A DNA stretch of 64,000 nt from Candidatus Gemmiger excrementavium (GCA_019116485.1 DXBO01000134.1:1-64000), one strand, 5' to 3'. Positions 44,522 to 54,623 are shown, counted from the first letter of the stretch. The notes: generated by a model from the letters alone, not told the origin. Program-made: numbers and translations.

Positions 44522-46285
44522 TCAGCCGTCCCAGATCATGACCTTGGCATTGAGGATGGAGGAATCCTCCACCATAGCGATGTAGTCGCCTTTCTCGTTG
44601 CGCTCGGTCCTGTCACAGTCCAGCAGGCAGATGGCCCGGGCCTCCTCACTGCCGTCCTCCAGCCGCACGGTGTATTTGATCACGGCGTTGTCCGGCACCA
44701 GGGCGCCCTGTACATACACCTGCAGGGTATCCAGCAGTTCAGCGCTGCTGTCCTGGGCACGGCCGCACCAGGCCAGATCATAGCCGCCGTAGTTCCGGTA
44801 GGTCTGGTAGCCGTATACGCTGCCGTTCAGGTCGGCAGGCACCTCCCCTGCGCCCATCACCTGGGCATGGAGTTCCCGGGCCGCAAACCGGCTGAAAAAG
44901 TTGCTTTCCGCGTCGGGGTTGCTGCCCCACACGTTTTCGTTGCACAGGATCAGGTCATCGGCGGTCACGGCATCCGCCAGACCGGCCTGGATGGTGTCGG
45001 CAAAAAAGTAGTAATTGTCCAGATTCTGGGCGTGGTGGGCCCGCAGACAGGCCCGGGTATAGGCGCCGTTGGCACACAGTGCCACAGCCAGCGCCCCGGC
45101 CAGCCCCAGTCGCAGCAGTACCGAAGGAGCCGCAGGCAGGCGGGCCAGGGCGGCGCACAGCAGTGCCGCCAGGGCGGCCACCAGCAGGGCCAGGCCGACG
45201 GAACTGGCCGCCGCAGGGATATAACCCCATTTCCAGGTGATGGCCTCCGGCTGCTGGTAACGCTCCGAGCAGGCCAGCAGCAGGGCGGGGCCCGCCCACA
45301 GCAAAAGGCCCAGCCCGGCCAGGCCGCCCAGGGCCCGGGACGAGGGTTTGACCAGGGGCACTGCGAAGCAGAGCAGCAGCCCGGCGGCCAGACCCAGGGC
45401 CAGGGGCCAGATCTTGTCGCCGCCGGTGATGACGCCGGGGTCTTCGCCCAGCATCAGCGGATTCAGGAAAGGAAGCGAGGCCGCCATCTGCTGTACCCAG
45501 ACCCGGCCGATCTCAGCAAAATTCAGCGACAGGGCGTTGCCTGTGGAACCGCTGCCCCCGGAGGAAGCCAGATGGAACACCAGTGCCACCGCTGTGCCGC
45601 CCAGCACCGGGGCGCAGCCCCGCAGACCACGCACTACGCTGCGCCGCAGCACCGCCCATACCACCAGGGCCAAAACCCCGTACATGTAGCCGATCTCATA
45701 GGTCCCGCAGGAGAGGAAAGCCAGCAGGGCGGCACCCACGGCCCAGCGCTTGTGGCCGGTATCCTGGCCGCGCAGCAGGCACAGCCAGGCGGCCATGGCC
45801 CAGAACAGGGCTTTCTGGGGTACAGCGTAGTAGCTGTACATGCCCTCGTTGAAAATGGGGGCCAGGCCCAGGGCCAGGGCAAAAGCCCCCAGCCCCAAGG
45901 CGCCGCTTCGGCTGAGCCGTGTGGTCAGCAGACTTACCAGAAAAGCCGCTGCCGCCGTGACGCCGATAATGTACAGCCGGTAACTGCTCAGGCTGCCGAA
46001 AAACAGCAGCGACACCGCCGACGGATAGTGAAACGGGAAGAAACGCACCTGTTCCAGGGTGAAGTAACTCAGCCGCCAGCGCAGGTCCTGCAGCAGATAC
46101 TGCCAGAAGGGCATGCGCTGCAGATCATACAGCCAGCCGTTGATGGTCAGGCGGTCATCGCCCTCCAGCGGCACACTGATGGTCACCCGCAGGTACATCA
46201 CGCCGGCAGCCAGTACCAGCAGGTATCCGGCTGCCAGCAGCAGCCAGCGGTAGCGGCGGCAAAAGGTGGAGATTTGTTTCATCAA
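44522..46285 (-). CDS. Polytopic membrane protein, GtrII/GtrC-type glucosyltransferase-like (587 aa)
   Basis: VPLEGDDRLTINGWLYDLQRMPFWQYLLQDLRWRLSYFTLEQVRFFPFHYPSAV then multiple TM segments. Confidence 0.6.
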   Translation of the reverse strand: MMKQISTFCRRYRWLLLAAGYLLVLAAGVMYLRVTISVPLEGDDRLTINGWLYDLQRMPFWQYLLQDLRWRLSYFTLEQVRFFPFHYPSAVSLLFFGSLSSYRLYIIGVTAAAAFLVSLLTTRLSRSGALGLGAFALALGLAPIFNEGMYSYYAVPQKALFWAMAAWLCLLRGQDTGHKRWAVGAALLAFLSCGTYEIGYMYGVLALVVWAVLRRSVVRGLRGCAPVLGGTAVALVFHLASSGGSGSTGNALSLNFAEIGRVWVQQMAASLPFLNPLMLGEDPGVITGGDKIWPLALGLAAGLLLCFAVPLVKPSSRALGGLAGLGLLLWAGPALLLACSERYQQPEAITWKWGYIPAAASSVGLALLVAALAALLCAALARLPAAPSVLLRLGLAGALAVALCANGAYTRACLRAHHAQNLDNYYFFADTIQAGLADAVTADDLILCNENVWGSNPDAESNFFSRFAARELHAQVMGAGEVPADLNGSVYGYQTYRNYGGYDLAWCGRAQDSSAELLDTLQVYVQGALVPDNAVIKYTVRLEDGSEEARAICLLDCDRTERNEKGDYIAMVEDSSILNAKVMIWDG

Positions 46286-46565
46286 AAGGGGCCTCCTCGC
46301 CAGTAAAAAATGCCGGAATTACCTTATTATAGCACGGCGGGGCACCGGGCGCAATGTGCGAGGGCACCGCCTTTTGTGCAACCGGGTGGGGTGGGGCGGC
46401 TGCCGGCGCACATTTTTGGCACAATCGCCCGTTTTGGCCGGCAGCGCCGGTGCCGCTTGCGTTTTGGGGCAAAGTATGGTATCATACATTACAATATGCG
46501 TTTACTGTATTCTGCGGCGGACGCAGTACAATTTCATACAGAAAGTAGAGTTGGTAGTTTCTCCC

Positions 46566-47897
46566 ATGGACGATGGCAGTATAATGATGATCGCCGCGCT
46601 GGTGGTGCTGGTGTGCCTGTCGGCATTCTTCTCCTCTGCTGAGACGGCGTATTCCTCGCTCAACCTCATCCGTCTGCGCAGCCGCGCCGATGCGGGTGAC
46701 CGCCAGGCCGCCAAGGTGCTGGCCCTGGCCCAGCAGTACGACAGTCTGCTGAGCACCATCCTCATCGGCAACAACATCGTGAACATCGGCGCTTCTTCTA
46801 TCGGCACCGTGCTGTTCACCAAAGTGCTGGGCGGTGCCTACGGCCCCACGGTGTCCACGGTGGTGCTTACCCTGGTGGTTCTCACCTTCGGCGAGATCAC
46901 CCCCAAAAGCATGGCCAAAGAAATGCCGGAGTCGCTGGCCCTCAGTTTCGCCCCGGCCCTCAGCGCGCTGGTCACCATCTTCACCCCGCTGAACTGGATC
47001 TTCGGCCAGTGGAAAAAGTTCCTGGCCAAACGTTTTTATACCGGTGACCGGGACACCATCACCGAAGGTGAACTGGTCACTATGGTCAGCGAGGCCGAGA
47101 AGGACGGCGAACTCACCGACCGGGAGAGCGAACTGATCCGCAGCGCCATCGAATTTGACGATGTGGAGGCCCAGGATGTGCTGACCCCCCGTGTGGACGT
47201 GATGGCGGTGGCGGACGACACCCCCATGGAGCAGGTGGTAGACCTGTTTGCCGAGAGCGGCTACTCCCGCCTGCCCGTTTACCACGAGACCATCGACAAC
47301 ATCATCGGCGTGGTGCATGAGAAAGACTGCTTTGCCGCCATGCGCAAAGAGGATGTCAAGGACATCAAACTGGAAAGTCTCATCGGCCCCACGCTGTACA
47401 CCACCAGCGCTACCCAAATCTCCAGCCTGCTGCGCACCCTGCGGGAAAACAAGCACCACATGGCCGTGGTGGTGGATGAATACGGCGGCACCGCCGGCAT
47501 CATCACGCTGGAGGATATCCTGGAAGAACTGGTGGGCGAAATCTGGGACGAACACGACGACGTGATCGAGGAAATCCACCAGCAGAGCGACGGAAGCTGG
47601 CTGGTGGCCGGTGTGGCCGGCATCGACGATGTGGCCGAGGAACTGCAGATCAAGGACAAGGAACAGTTCGACGCCAACGCCATCAGCGGTCTGGTGCAGG
47701 AAAAACTGGGGTGTCTGCCCAAAGTGGGGGACCACTTTGTGTGGGGCGACTGCGAGGGCACCGTTACCCGGGTGAGCCACCGCCGTGTACAGGAGGTGCG
47801 CCTGGTGCGCCGTGTGCCGGAGCCGGCCCATAAGGGCAGCCACCGGGATAAGGAACACCGGGACCGGGACAAAGACCGGGAACGCAAAGCGCAATAA
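46566..47897 (+). CDS. Hemolysin-family CNNM/CorC protein (DUF21 + CBS + CorC_HlyC domain)
   Basis: [73 protein letters not shown]. Confidence 0.94.
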   Translation: MDDGSIMMIAALVVLVCLSAFFSSAETAYSSLNLIRLRSRADAGDRQAAKVLALAQQYDSLLSTILIGNNIVNIGASSIGTVLFTKVLGGAYGPTVSTVVLTLVVLTFGEITPKSMAKEMPESLALSFAPALSALVTIFTPLNWIFGQWKKFLAKRFYTGDRDTITEGELVTMVSEAEKDGELTDRESELIRSAIEFDDVEAQDVLTPRVDVMAVADDTPMEQVVDLFAESGYSRLPVYHETIDNIIGVVHEKDCFAAMRKEDVKDIKLESLIGPTLYTTSATQISSLLRTLRENKHHMAVVVDEYGGTAGIITLEDILEELVGEIWDEHDDVIEEIHQQSDGSWLVAGVAGIDDVAEELQIKDKEQFDANAISGLVQEKLGCLPKVGDHFVWGDCEGTVTRVSHRRVQEVRLVRRVPEPAHKGSHRDKEHRDRDKDRERKAQ

Positions 47898-47906
47898 CAC
47901 ATCTAG

Positions 47907-47932
47907 CCGGGCGGCCCTTCAGGGCCGCCCGG
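47907..47932 (+). terminator. Hairpin immediately downstream of CNNM gene
   Basis: ccgggcggccct-tc-agggccgcccgg; only a short T tract. Confidence 0.6.
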
Positions 47933-47978
47933 TTCAGCGTACCGAGAAACTCGACACGCTGCAAAAGGGGGAACAGCC

Positions 47979-48002
47979 CCGCACGGCAATTGCCGTGCGG
48001 GC
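47979..48002. repeat. Perfect 24-bp palindrome
   Basis: cccgcacggcaattgccgtgcggg. Confidence 0.9.
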
Positions 48003-48134
48003 CTATTCAACCAGTTGTGCTGCCTGCATTGGTCTGCGCCCTTTGGGTGGGGCTTGCCCTCTGGGGCTGCTGCTCTTGCTCCGCCGCGCTGCATCTGCCG
48101 CAGGCAGTGCGCAGCTCTGGATATCCCTTCGAAA

Positions 48135-48197
48135 AAATTTGACGGCAAATCGCGTGTTCAACGCCGTGCGTCTCTCACACAATTTGCCGTCAAATTT
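48135..48197. repeat. 16-bp perfect inverted repeat with 31-nt spacer
   Basis: aaatttgacggcaaat (48135-48150) ... atttgccgtcaaattt (48182-48197). Confidence 0.9.
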
Positions 48198-48269
48198 CCC
48201 TAGCGGTGTCTGCGCCGGTCAGCGCATGTCCGCCGGCACAGACGTTTTTATACTTTTTCGACAATCTCA

Positions 48270-48299
48270 GCCCCGGGCGGATGCCCGGGGCAATTTTTA
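48270..48299 (+). terminator. Intrinsic terminator on + strand at the end of the unexplained intergenic region
   Basis: gccccgggc-ggat-gcccggggc + aattttt. Confidence 0.75.
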
Positions 48300-48306
48300 T
48301 GGGTGT

Positions 48307-49665
48307 TCAATGGTGCTGGGGTGCGCCGCCGCCGGGGGTGGGCAGGGGGCAGTGAGCCAGATACCAGGCAAACAGCACCGAACTGATGCCCCAGGTCAGC
48401 GGGTAAGCCCAGAAGATCACGCCGATGTCGGGGATAAAATGCACCGTGACGGTGATGTAGGTAATACGCAGTGCGCACCAGATAGCCAGCATGATGACCA
48501 TGGGAACCGTGGGGCGGCCCAGCCCCCGCAGGATGCCCGCACAGCAATGGCTGAACGCCAGCAGGCAGTAGAACAGTGCCACCGTGCGGGCCTGCCGCAC
48601 ACCGAAAGCGATGACTTCAGCCTCGGGGTTGAATGCGGCAATGAGCCAGGGAGCCAGAACGAACATGGCCACCCCTACCACTTCGGCCAGCAGGGCGGAA
48701 GCTCCGATGCCGAACCGCATACCCCGGCGCACCCGGTCCAGCTGTCCGGCACCGATGTTCTGGCTCACAAAGGTGGCCAGTGCCATGGAAAAGCAGGTCA
48801 CCGGAAGAAATGCAAATCCCTCCACCTTGCTGTAAGCGCCGCAGCCCGCCATGGCCTGGGCCCCGAAAGCGTTGATGTTGGCCTGTACGATGACGTTGGC
48901 CACCGAGATCACCGAGTTCTGCACGCCGGAGGGAACCCCCTGGGCCACCACCGCCCGCAGGGTGGCGGGGTGGAACCGCACCTGCCGCCAGCGCACACCG
49001 TAGGCTTCCCGGGTCAGGCTCAGCCGGCGGAAAGCCAGCACTGCGCTGACCGTCTGGGACAAAATGGTGGCCAGTGCTGCGCCGCCCACCCCCATGTGCA
49101 GCCCGGCAATAAACCACAGGTCCAGGATCACATTGAGTACCGACGCCGTGATCAGATACAGCATGGGGCTGCGGCTGTCGCCTACCGACTGCAAAATGCT
49201 GGCCCCCACGTTGTACATGACCACCGACAGCGAACCCAGAAAATATACCCGGAAATAGATGATGGAATTGGGCAGCACCTCGGCAGGGGTGCCCATCCAC
49301 TGCAGGATCAGCGGCGTCAGCACCACGCCCAGCACGGTCAGCGCCGCACCGGCTGCCAGGCCCAGGGCCACCGTGGTGTGCACCGCCCGGCGCAGGGCGC
49401 TTTCATCGTTGGCGCCGTAATGGCGGGCCACCAGCACCCCGGCGCCCAGGCTGACGCCGTTTACGAACCCGGTCAAAAGAAAGATCAGGCTGCCCGATGA
49501 GCCCACCGCGGCCAGGGCCTCGCCGCCCAGGAAGTTGCCCACGATCAGTGAATCCACCGCGTTGTACAGCTGCTGGAACAGGTTGCTGAAAAAAATAGGC
49601 ACCGCGAACACCAGCATGCCGCGGGCCACGCTGCCGCTGGTCAGGGAATAGGTTTTTTCCAACAA
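48307..49665 (-). CDS. MATE family efflux transporter
   Basis: AVPIFFSNLFQQLYNAVDSLIVGNFLGGEALAAVGSSGSLIFLLTGFVNGVSLGAGVLVARHYGA. Confidence 0.94.
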   Translation of the reverse strand: MLEKTYSLTSGSVARGMLVFAVPIFFSNLFQQLYNAVDSLIVGNFLGGEALAAVGSSGSLIFLLTGFVNGVSLGAGVLVARHYGANDESALRRAVHTTVALGLAAGAALTVLGVVLTPLILQWMGTPAEVLPNSIIYFRVYFLGSLSVVMYNVGASILQSVGDSRSPMLYLITASVLNVILDLWFIAGLHMGVGGAALATILSQTVSAVLAFRRLSLTREAYGVRWRQVRFHPATLRAVVAQGVPSGVQNSVISVANVIVQANINAFGAQAMAGCGAYSKVEGFAFLPVTCFSMALATFVSQNIGAGQLDRVRRGMRFGIGASALLAEVVGVAMFVLAPWLIAAFNPEAEVIAFGVRQARTVALFYCLLAFSHCCAGILRGLGRPTVPMVIMLAIWCALRITYITVTVHFIPDIGVIFWAYPLTWGISSVLFAWYLAHCPLPTPGGGAPQHH

Positions 49666-49817
49666 GATACGTCACACCGCCTTCACAGAACTGGCCGCGT
49701 CGTGTCGAATCACGCCGCAGCCCTTACTTCTATCCTACGCCCCGGGGCGGGCGCTGTCAAGCGGTTGCCAAGGCAGGGGCGCCGTGTTACAATCTAAGGG
49801 AAAAGAGGCGATGCACC

Positions 49818-50288
49818 GTGCTGGATTTTGCCCACCTGAACCGCTACCGTGAAAACAACCGCCTGGAGGCCAAGCGCGCCCAGGGCGGGCTGCCCCACAG
49901 CCTGTGGGAAACCTACTCTGCTTTTGCCAACACCCGGGGCGGGCTGATCTTGCTGGGGGTGGCCGAAGCACCGGACCACCGCTTTTACAGCGTGCCCCTG
50001 CCCGACCCCGAGGCTTTGGTACAGGAATTCTGGCGCCTGGTGGCAGACCCGGCGGTGACCAACGTCAACCTGCTGCGCCCCTCGGACGTGAACATCCGGG
50101 AAAGCGAGGGCAATCCCATCGTGGTCATCCATGTGCCCCGGGCCGCTTTGCGCAACAAGCCGGTCTACATCGGCACCGACCCTTTCACCGGAACCTACCG
50201 CCGCAGCGGGGAAGGGGACTACCGCTGTACCCCCCAGGAGGTGCAGACCATGCTGCGGGCCCGGGACGCCGCCCGCCGACACCTTTAA
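49818..50288 (+). CDS. Stand-alone AlbA_2 (Schlafen-type) domain protein, 156 aa
   Basis: ENNRLEAKRAQGGLPHSLWETYSAFANTRGGLILLGVAEA...VTNVNLLRPSDVNI...IVVIHVPRA...KPVYIGTDPFTGTYRRSGEGDYRC; no downstream HATPase region. Confidence 0.8.
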   Translation: MLDFAHLNRYRENNRLEAKRAQGGLPHSLWETYSAFANTRGGLILLGVAEAPDHRFYSVPLPDPEALVQEFWRLVADPAVTNVNLLRPSDVNIRESEGNPIVVIHVPRAALRNKPVYIGTDPFTGTYRRSGEGDYRCTPQEVQTMLRARDAARRHL

Positions 50289-50310
50289 GAGAAAAACGGG
50301 AGGAACCGCC

Positions 50311-51126
50311 ATGCGTATCATCACCCTGATCGAAAATACCCCCGGTGCGCCGGGCTGTGCCCATGAACACGGCCTGAGCCTGTATATCGAGACGGCCTGC
50401 CACACCCTGCTGCTGGACACCGGGGCAACCGGTGCCTTTGCCGATAACGCCGCCGCCCTGGGGCTGGACCTTGGCCGGGTGGACACCGTGGTACTCAGCC
50501 ATGGCCATTACGACCACAGCGGCGGCCTGTTGCGGCTGGCCCGGCTGGCCCCGGCGGCCCAAATCTATATGCAGCGGGGCGCGGGCCGGGATTTTTATCA
50601 CGATGACCGCTACATCGGCATCGACAAGGCCATTCTGGACCTGCCCAACCTGCACCTGCTGGACGGTGACTGCCGCCTGGATGAAGAACTCGCGGTGTTT
50701 GCCGGCGTCACGGGGCGGCGGTTCTGGCCCCGCAGCAATCTGGCTTTGCGGGTGGCAGGGCCGGACGGCAAGCGGGTGCAGGATGATTTCTCCCACGAAC
50801 AGTGCCTGGTGGTGGAGCAGGAGGGCAAGCACATTCTGCTGTCCGGCTGCGCCCACAACGGCATCCTCAACATTCTGGACCGCTACCGCGCCCTCTACGG
50901 CGCCGACCCCGACGTGGCCGTCAGCGGCTTCCACATGAAACAGGCGGACCCCTACACCGACGAGGAATGGCAGATCATTGAGGACACCGCCCGGGAACTG
51001 CAAACGTACCACACCCTGTTTTACACCGGCCACTGCACCGGCAAACCCGCCCAGGAACGGCTGCTGGCCCTGATGGGCGACCAGCTGCGCCCGCTGCACA
51101 GCGGTCAGGAACTGTGTTTGCCGTGA
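50311..51126 (+). CDS. MBL-fold metallohydrolase (dihydropterin-ribofuranosylaminobenzene-phosphate synthase-like)
   Basis: LLLDTGATGAFADNAAALGLDLGRVDTVVLSHGHYDHSGGL; LLSGCAHNGILNIL; GFHMKQ; YTGHCTG. Confidence 0.88.
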   Translation: MRIITLIENTPGAPGCAHEHGLSLYIETACHTLLLDTGATGAFADNAAALGLDLGRVDTVVLSHGHYDHSGGLLRLARLAPAAQIYMQRGAGRDFYHDDRYIGIDKAILDLPNLHLLDGDCRLDEELAVFAGVTGRRFWPRSNLALRVAGPDGKRVQDDFSHEQCLVVEQEGKHILLSGCAHNGILNILDRYRALYGADPDVAVSGFHMKQADPYTDEEWQIIEDTARELQTYHTLFYTGHCTGKPAQERLLALMGDQLRPLHSGQELCLP

Positions 51127-51245
51127 ACGCGGCGGATCGGCGCTGGTTACAAAACCGGCGCCGCTTTTTTGTGCAAAATTTTATGCGGGAAAGTCTGCGC
51201 CGGGCGTTGATTTTCCCCGGGAATGTGGTATGATAGAAAAGTAAT

Positions 51246-51259
51246 ATAACACTTGTTAT
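51246..51259. promoter_or_regulatory. Putative TetR operator
   Basis: Perfect dyad ATAACA-CT-TGTTAT, 21 bp upstream of the tetR-type GTG start and just after a TTGATT-16-TATGAT promoter. Confidence 0.55.
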
Positions 51260-51280
51260 TTATGAAGGAAGGGGGCCCCC

Positions 51281-51871
51281 GTGCCGCGAACCAAACGTAT
51301 TGAAAAAGAAGATATCCTGCGCGCCGCGGTCCAGGTGGTGCGCACCCAGGGCGAAGGGGCGCTGTCGGTGCGGGGCATTGCCAAGGAACTGGGCTGCTCT
51401 ACCCAGCCCCTGTACTCGGAGTTCGGCAGCATGGAGGAACTGCGCGCCGCGCTGCTGGACTATCTGCGCCGCCACTACCTGCATGTGCAGTGCCGCAACT
51501 ATAAGGAGTTCGCCCGCCATTTTCTGGGCTTTGCCCGGCGGGAACCGGAGTTGTTCCGGTTTTTGTACCTGCGCCGCCGGGCGGACGGCGGCGCTCCGCC
51601 GGATGACCCCAACTACGATGAGACGGTACGCCTGCTGGTACGCAACCTGGAAATGTCTCCCGAGACCGCCCGGGCCATGCACCGCCAGATGCAGTATCGC
51701 TGCTACGGGCTGGGCGTCATGCTGGCCACCGGCTACTGCGCCCTGACGGCGGAGGAGATCGAACAGGAACTGACCGAGTTTTACTGCATCATTCTGCGTC
51801 ACTACAAGGGCATTACCGACGACGCCCAGCTGCAGACCTGGCTGGAGCGTTCCCGTAACCTGATCCTGTGA
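51281..51871 (+). CDS. TetR/AcrR family transcriptional regulator
   Basis: KEDILRAAVQVVRTQGEGALSVRGIAKELGCSTQPLYSEFGSMEELRAALLDYL. Confidence 0.9.
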   Translation: MPRTKRIEKEDILRAAVQVVRTQGEGALSVRGIAKELGCSTQPLYSEFGSMEELRAALLDYLRRHYLHVQCRNYKEFARHFLGFARREPELFRFLYLRRRADGGAPPDDPNYDETVRLLVRNLEMSPETARAMHRQMQYRCYGLGVMLATGYCALTAEEIEQELTEFYCIILRHYKGITDDAQLQTWLERSRNLIL

Positions 51872-51890
51872 CCCAGTAAGGAGGTTTTTT

Positions 51891-53441
51891 ATGGAAAAAC
51901 AAAACGCAAAACGCTATGACGTAGTGGTCATCGGCGCCGGCAACGGCGGCCTGACCGCGGCCATCCGGGTGCTGCAGGGGGGATACTCCTGCCTGCTGCT
52001 GGAAAAACACAACCTGCCCGGCGGTTTTGCCACTAGCTTCAAGCGGGGCCGCTTTGAGTTCGAGGCCAGCCTGCACGAGCTCAACGACTTTGGCTCCCCC
52101 GACGCCCCCGGCGATATCCGCACCCTGTTCCGGGACCTGGGGGTGGAGGACAAGATCGACTGGGTGCGCATCCCCGAAGCCTACCACATGATCACCACCG
52201 ACAAAAAATACGACTGCATCATGCCCTTCGGTGTGCAGGCCTTCATCGACAAGATGGAGGAGTATGTGCCCGGGTCCCGCCCCTCCATGACCGCTTTCTT
52301 TGAACTGTGCGAGGAAGTGCGCGCCGCTCAGGCCTATTCCAACTCGGTAAACGGCAACACCGATTCCGGGTATATGAAATCCCACTTCCCCAATTTCGTC
52401 AAGGCGGGCAGCTATTCCGTCAACCAGGTGCTGGAAGCCCTCAAGATGCCCCAGGCGGCCCGGGATATCCTCAACGCCTACTGGTGCTACCTGGGCGTGG
52501 ATTGTGACCGTATGAGTTTTTTGCATTACGGGTCCATGGTCATCCGCTACATCACCCGGGATGCCTGGATGCCCAAGATGCGCTCTCACGAAATCAGTCT
52601 TGCCATGGATACCCGCATCCGGGAACTGGGCGGGGATATCTGGTATCACTCTGAGGCGCAGGCCATCCTGACCGACGAACAAAACGCCATCAGCGGTGTG
52701 CGCTTGACGGACGGCACTGTGATCGAAACCCGCCACGTCATCGCCAACTGTTCGCCCCATCTGGTGTTCGGCAAACTGCTGGACAAAAAATCCGTTACCG
52801 AAGCCCAGGTCCGGGCCACCAACGCCCGCACCTTTGCAGGCCGCGGCTTCACCCTGTTCCTGGGGCTCAACAAATCCGCCCAGGAGCTGGGCATCAAGAG
52901 CCATAACTACTTTATCTACGATACCGCCGACTCGGTCAAACAGTATGACATGATGCGCAAGGTGGCCACCAACCATGTGCAGGCTACCGTCTGCCTGAAC
53001 AACGCCTACCCCGAATGTTCCCCGGAAGGCACCTGCATGATGTACTTTACCACCATGTTCATGTCGGACGACTGGGGCAACGTAACCGAGACCGATTACT
53101 TCAAGGCCAAGGACCGCATTGCCGAGGATATGATCAACGTCTTTGAACGGGAGACCGGCTGCAAGATCCGCGATGCCATTGAGGAGATCGCCGTGGCGTC
53201 CCCCACCACCTATGCCCGGTACTGCGGCCATCCCCAGGGTGTCATCTACGGCTACGAAGCCGCCGACTGGGACGCCCTGATGCCCCGCCTGATGATGATG
53301 AAAGAGGACGCCGCCCTGCACCCGGGCCTGCGCTTTGCGGGCGGGTACGCCATGCGTTCCAGCGGCTATTCCAGCGCCTATGTGTCGGGGGATATCTCGG
53401 GCCGCCAGACCGTGGGCGATCTCAAGAAGGAGGCGCAGTGA
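51891..53441 (+). CDS. FAD-dependent oxidoreductase, phytoene desaturase / carotenoid isomerase-like
   Basis: YDVVVIGAGNGGLTAAIRVLQGGYSCLLLEKHNLPGGFATSFKRGRFEFEASLHEL; C-terminal PGLRFAGGYAMRSSGYSSAYVSGDISGRQ. Confidence 0.88.
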   Translation: MEKQNAKRYDVVVIGAGNGGLTAAIRVLQGGYSCLLLEKHNLPGGFATSFKRGRFEFEASLHELNDFGSPDAPGDIRTLFRDLGVEDKIDWVRIPEAYHMITTDKKYDCIMPFGVQAFIDKMEEYVPGSRPSMTAFFELCEEVRAAQAYSNSVNGNTDSGYMKSHFPNFVKAGSYSVNQVLEALKMPQAARDILNAYWCYLGVDCDRMSFLHYGSMVIRYITRDAWMPKMRSHEISLAMDTRIRELGGDIWYHSEAQAILTDEQNAISGVRLTDGTVIETRHVIANCSPHLVFGKLLDKKSVTEAQVRATNARTFAGRGFTLFLGLNKSAQELGIKSHNYFIYDTADSVKQYDMMRKVATNHVQATVCLNNAYPECSPEGTCMMYFTTMFMSDDWGNVTETDYFKAKDRIAEDMINVFERETGCKIRDAIEEIAVASPTTYARYCGHPQGVIYGYEAADWDALMPRLMMMKEDAALHPGLRFAGGYAMRSSGYSSAYVSGDISGRQTVGDLKKEAQ

Positions 53442-53442
53442 T

Positions 53443-54606
53443 ATGAAATTTCAGAAACAGATTTTTGGGTTTATGGACATGCTTCGCTTCAAGCAGCTGG
53501 TGCCCAACCGCCGCAAGGCTCTGGCCGCCGGGTCCGACGCCCCGCTGCCCACCCGTTACCGTGTCAACGACCAGGCCAAGGCGCTGCACCCCGGCCGTAT
53601 GCAGGTGGAAGTCACCGCCCTGCGCCCCCTCACAGACCACATGACCGAGCTTACCTTCCGCCGCACCGACGCCGATGCCTTCCCCTTCTTCCGGGCCGGG
53701 CAGTATGTGTCGCTGCAGGGCACCGTGGAGGGCAGCGTGGTCAGCCGTCCCTACTCCATCTCCTCCAGCCCCCGGGAAGCGCTGGAAAACAAGCTAACCC
53801 TGGGCGTGGAAAACGCCGGTTTCTTCTCGGGCTATCTCAACCGGGAGGTCAAGGTGGGGGACCGCTTCCTTATGACCGAACCGGCGGGTGAGTTCCACTA
53901 TGAGACCCTGCGGGACAAACCCCGCATCGTAGGCATCGCGGGCGGCAGCGGCATCACGCCCTTTCTCTCCATGGCCAAAAGCCGCAAGGAAGGGGACGAA
54001 TCCTATGAGATGCTCCTGTTCTACGGCGCCCGGGACGAAGCCCACCTGGCCTACAAGGCGGAACTGGATGCCCTGGCCGCCGAAGGGGCGGTCAAGGTGG
54101 TCTATGTACTCAGTGACCAGAAAAAAGAAGGCTACGAACACGGCTTTGTTACCGCCGAATTGATGGCCCGCTACGCTGATCTGCGGGATGTGACCTTCTT
54201 CCTGTGCGGCCCGGCGGCCATGTATGCCTTTATCCAGAAAGAACTGGCGCCCCTGGGTCTGCCCGTCAAGGCCGTGCGCAAGGACGCCACCTGCTGCGGC
54301 AGCCGTGCGGTGGAAAATCCCCGCACCTTTACCCTTACCGTCCACATCCGGGACAAGGTCTGGACCATCCCCGCACGGGAGGATGAGACCCTGCTCACCG
54401 CCATGGAGCGGGCCGGCATTCCCGCCCCCAACAAATGCCGGGCCGGCGGCTGCGGCTACTGTCACAGCAAGTGGCTGGGCGGCGACTTTACCGTGGCGGA
54501 AGGCCGGGATGGCCGCCGTCTGGCGGACCGCAAGTTCGGCTTTATCCACCCCTGCGTGACCTACCCCCAGAGCGATATGGAGGTCGACGTACCCCCGGCT
54601 GAATAA
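53443..54606 (+). CDS. Ferredoxin-NAD(P)H reductase-type flavoprotein with C-terminal [2Fe-2S] ferredoxin
   Basis: FRAGQYVSLQG...SRPYSISSSP; GGSGITPFLSMA; FLCGPAAMYAF; CRAGGCGYCHSKW...C. Confidence 0.92.
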   Translation: MKFQKQIFGFMDMLRFKQLVPNRRKALAAGSDAPLPTRYRVNDQAKALHPGRMQVEVTALRPLTDHMTELTFRRTDADAFPFFRAGQYVSLQGTVEGSVVSRPYSISSSPREALENKLTLGVENAGFFSGYLNREVKVGDRFLMTEPAGEFHYETLRDKPRIVGIAGGSGITPFLSMAKSRKEGDESYEMLLFYGARDEAHLAYKAELDALAAEGAVKVVYVLSDQKKEGYEHGFVTAELMARYADLRDVTFFLCGPAAMYAFIQKELAPLGLPVKAVRKDATCCGSRAVENPRTFTLTVHIRDKVWTIPAREDETLLTAMERAGIPAPNKCRAGGCGYCHSKWLGGDFTVAEGRDGRRLADRKFGFIHPCVTYPQSDMEVDVPPAE

Positions 54607-54623
54607 GACTTTCCTTCTCCCCG

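Noticed and set aside
47785-49500. 571-aa + strand ORF overlapping the intergenic element and MATE gene
   Set aside because: Antisense to MATE over most of its length; start lies inside the CNNM gene; no domain. The intergenic structure itself is retained as a finding
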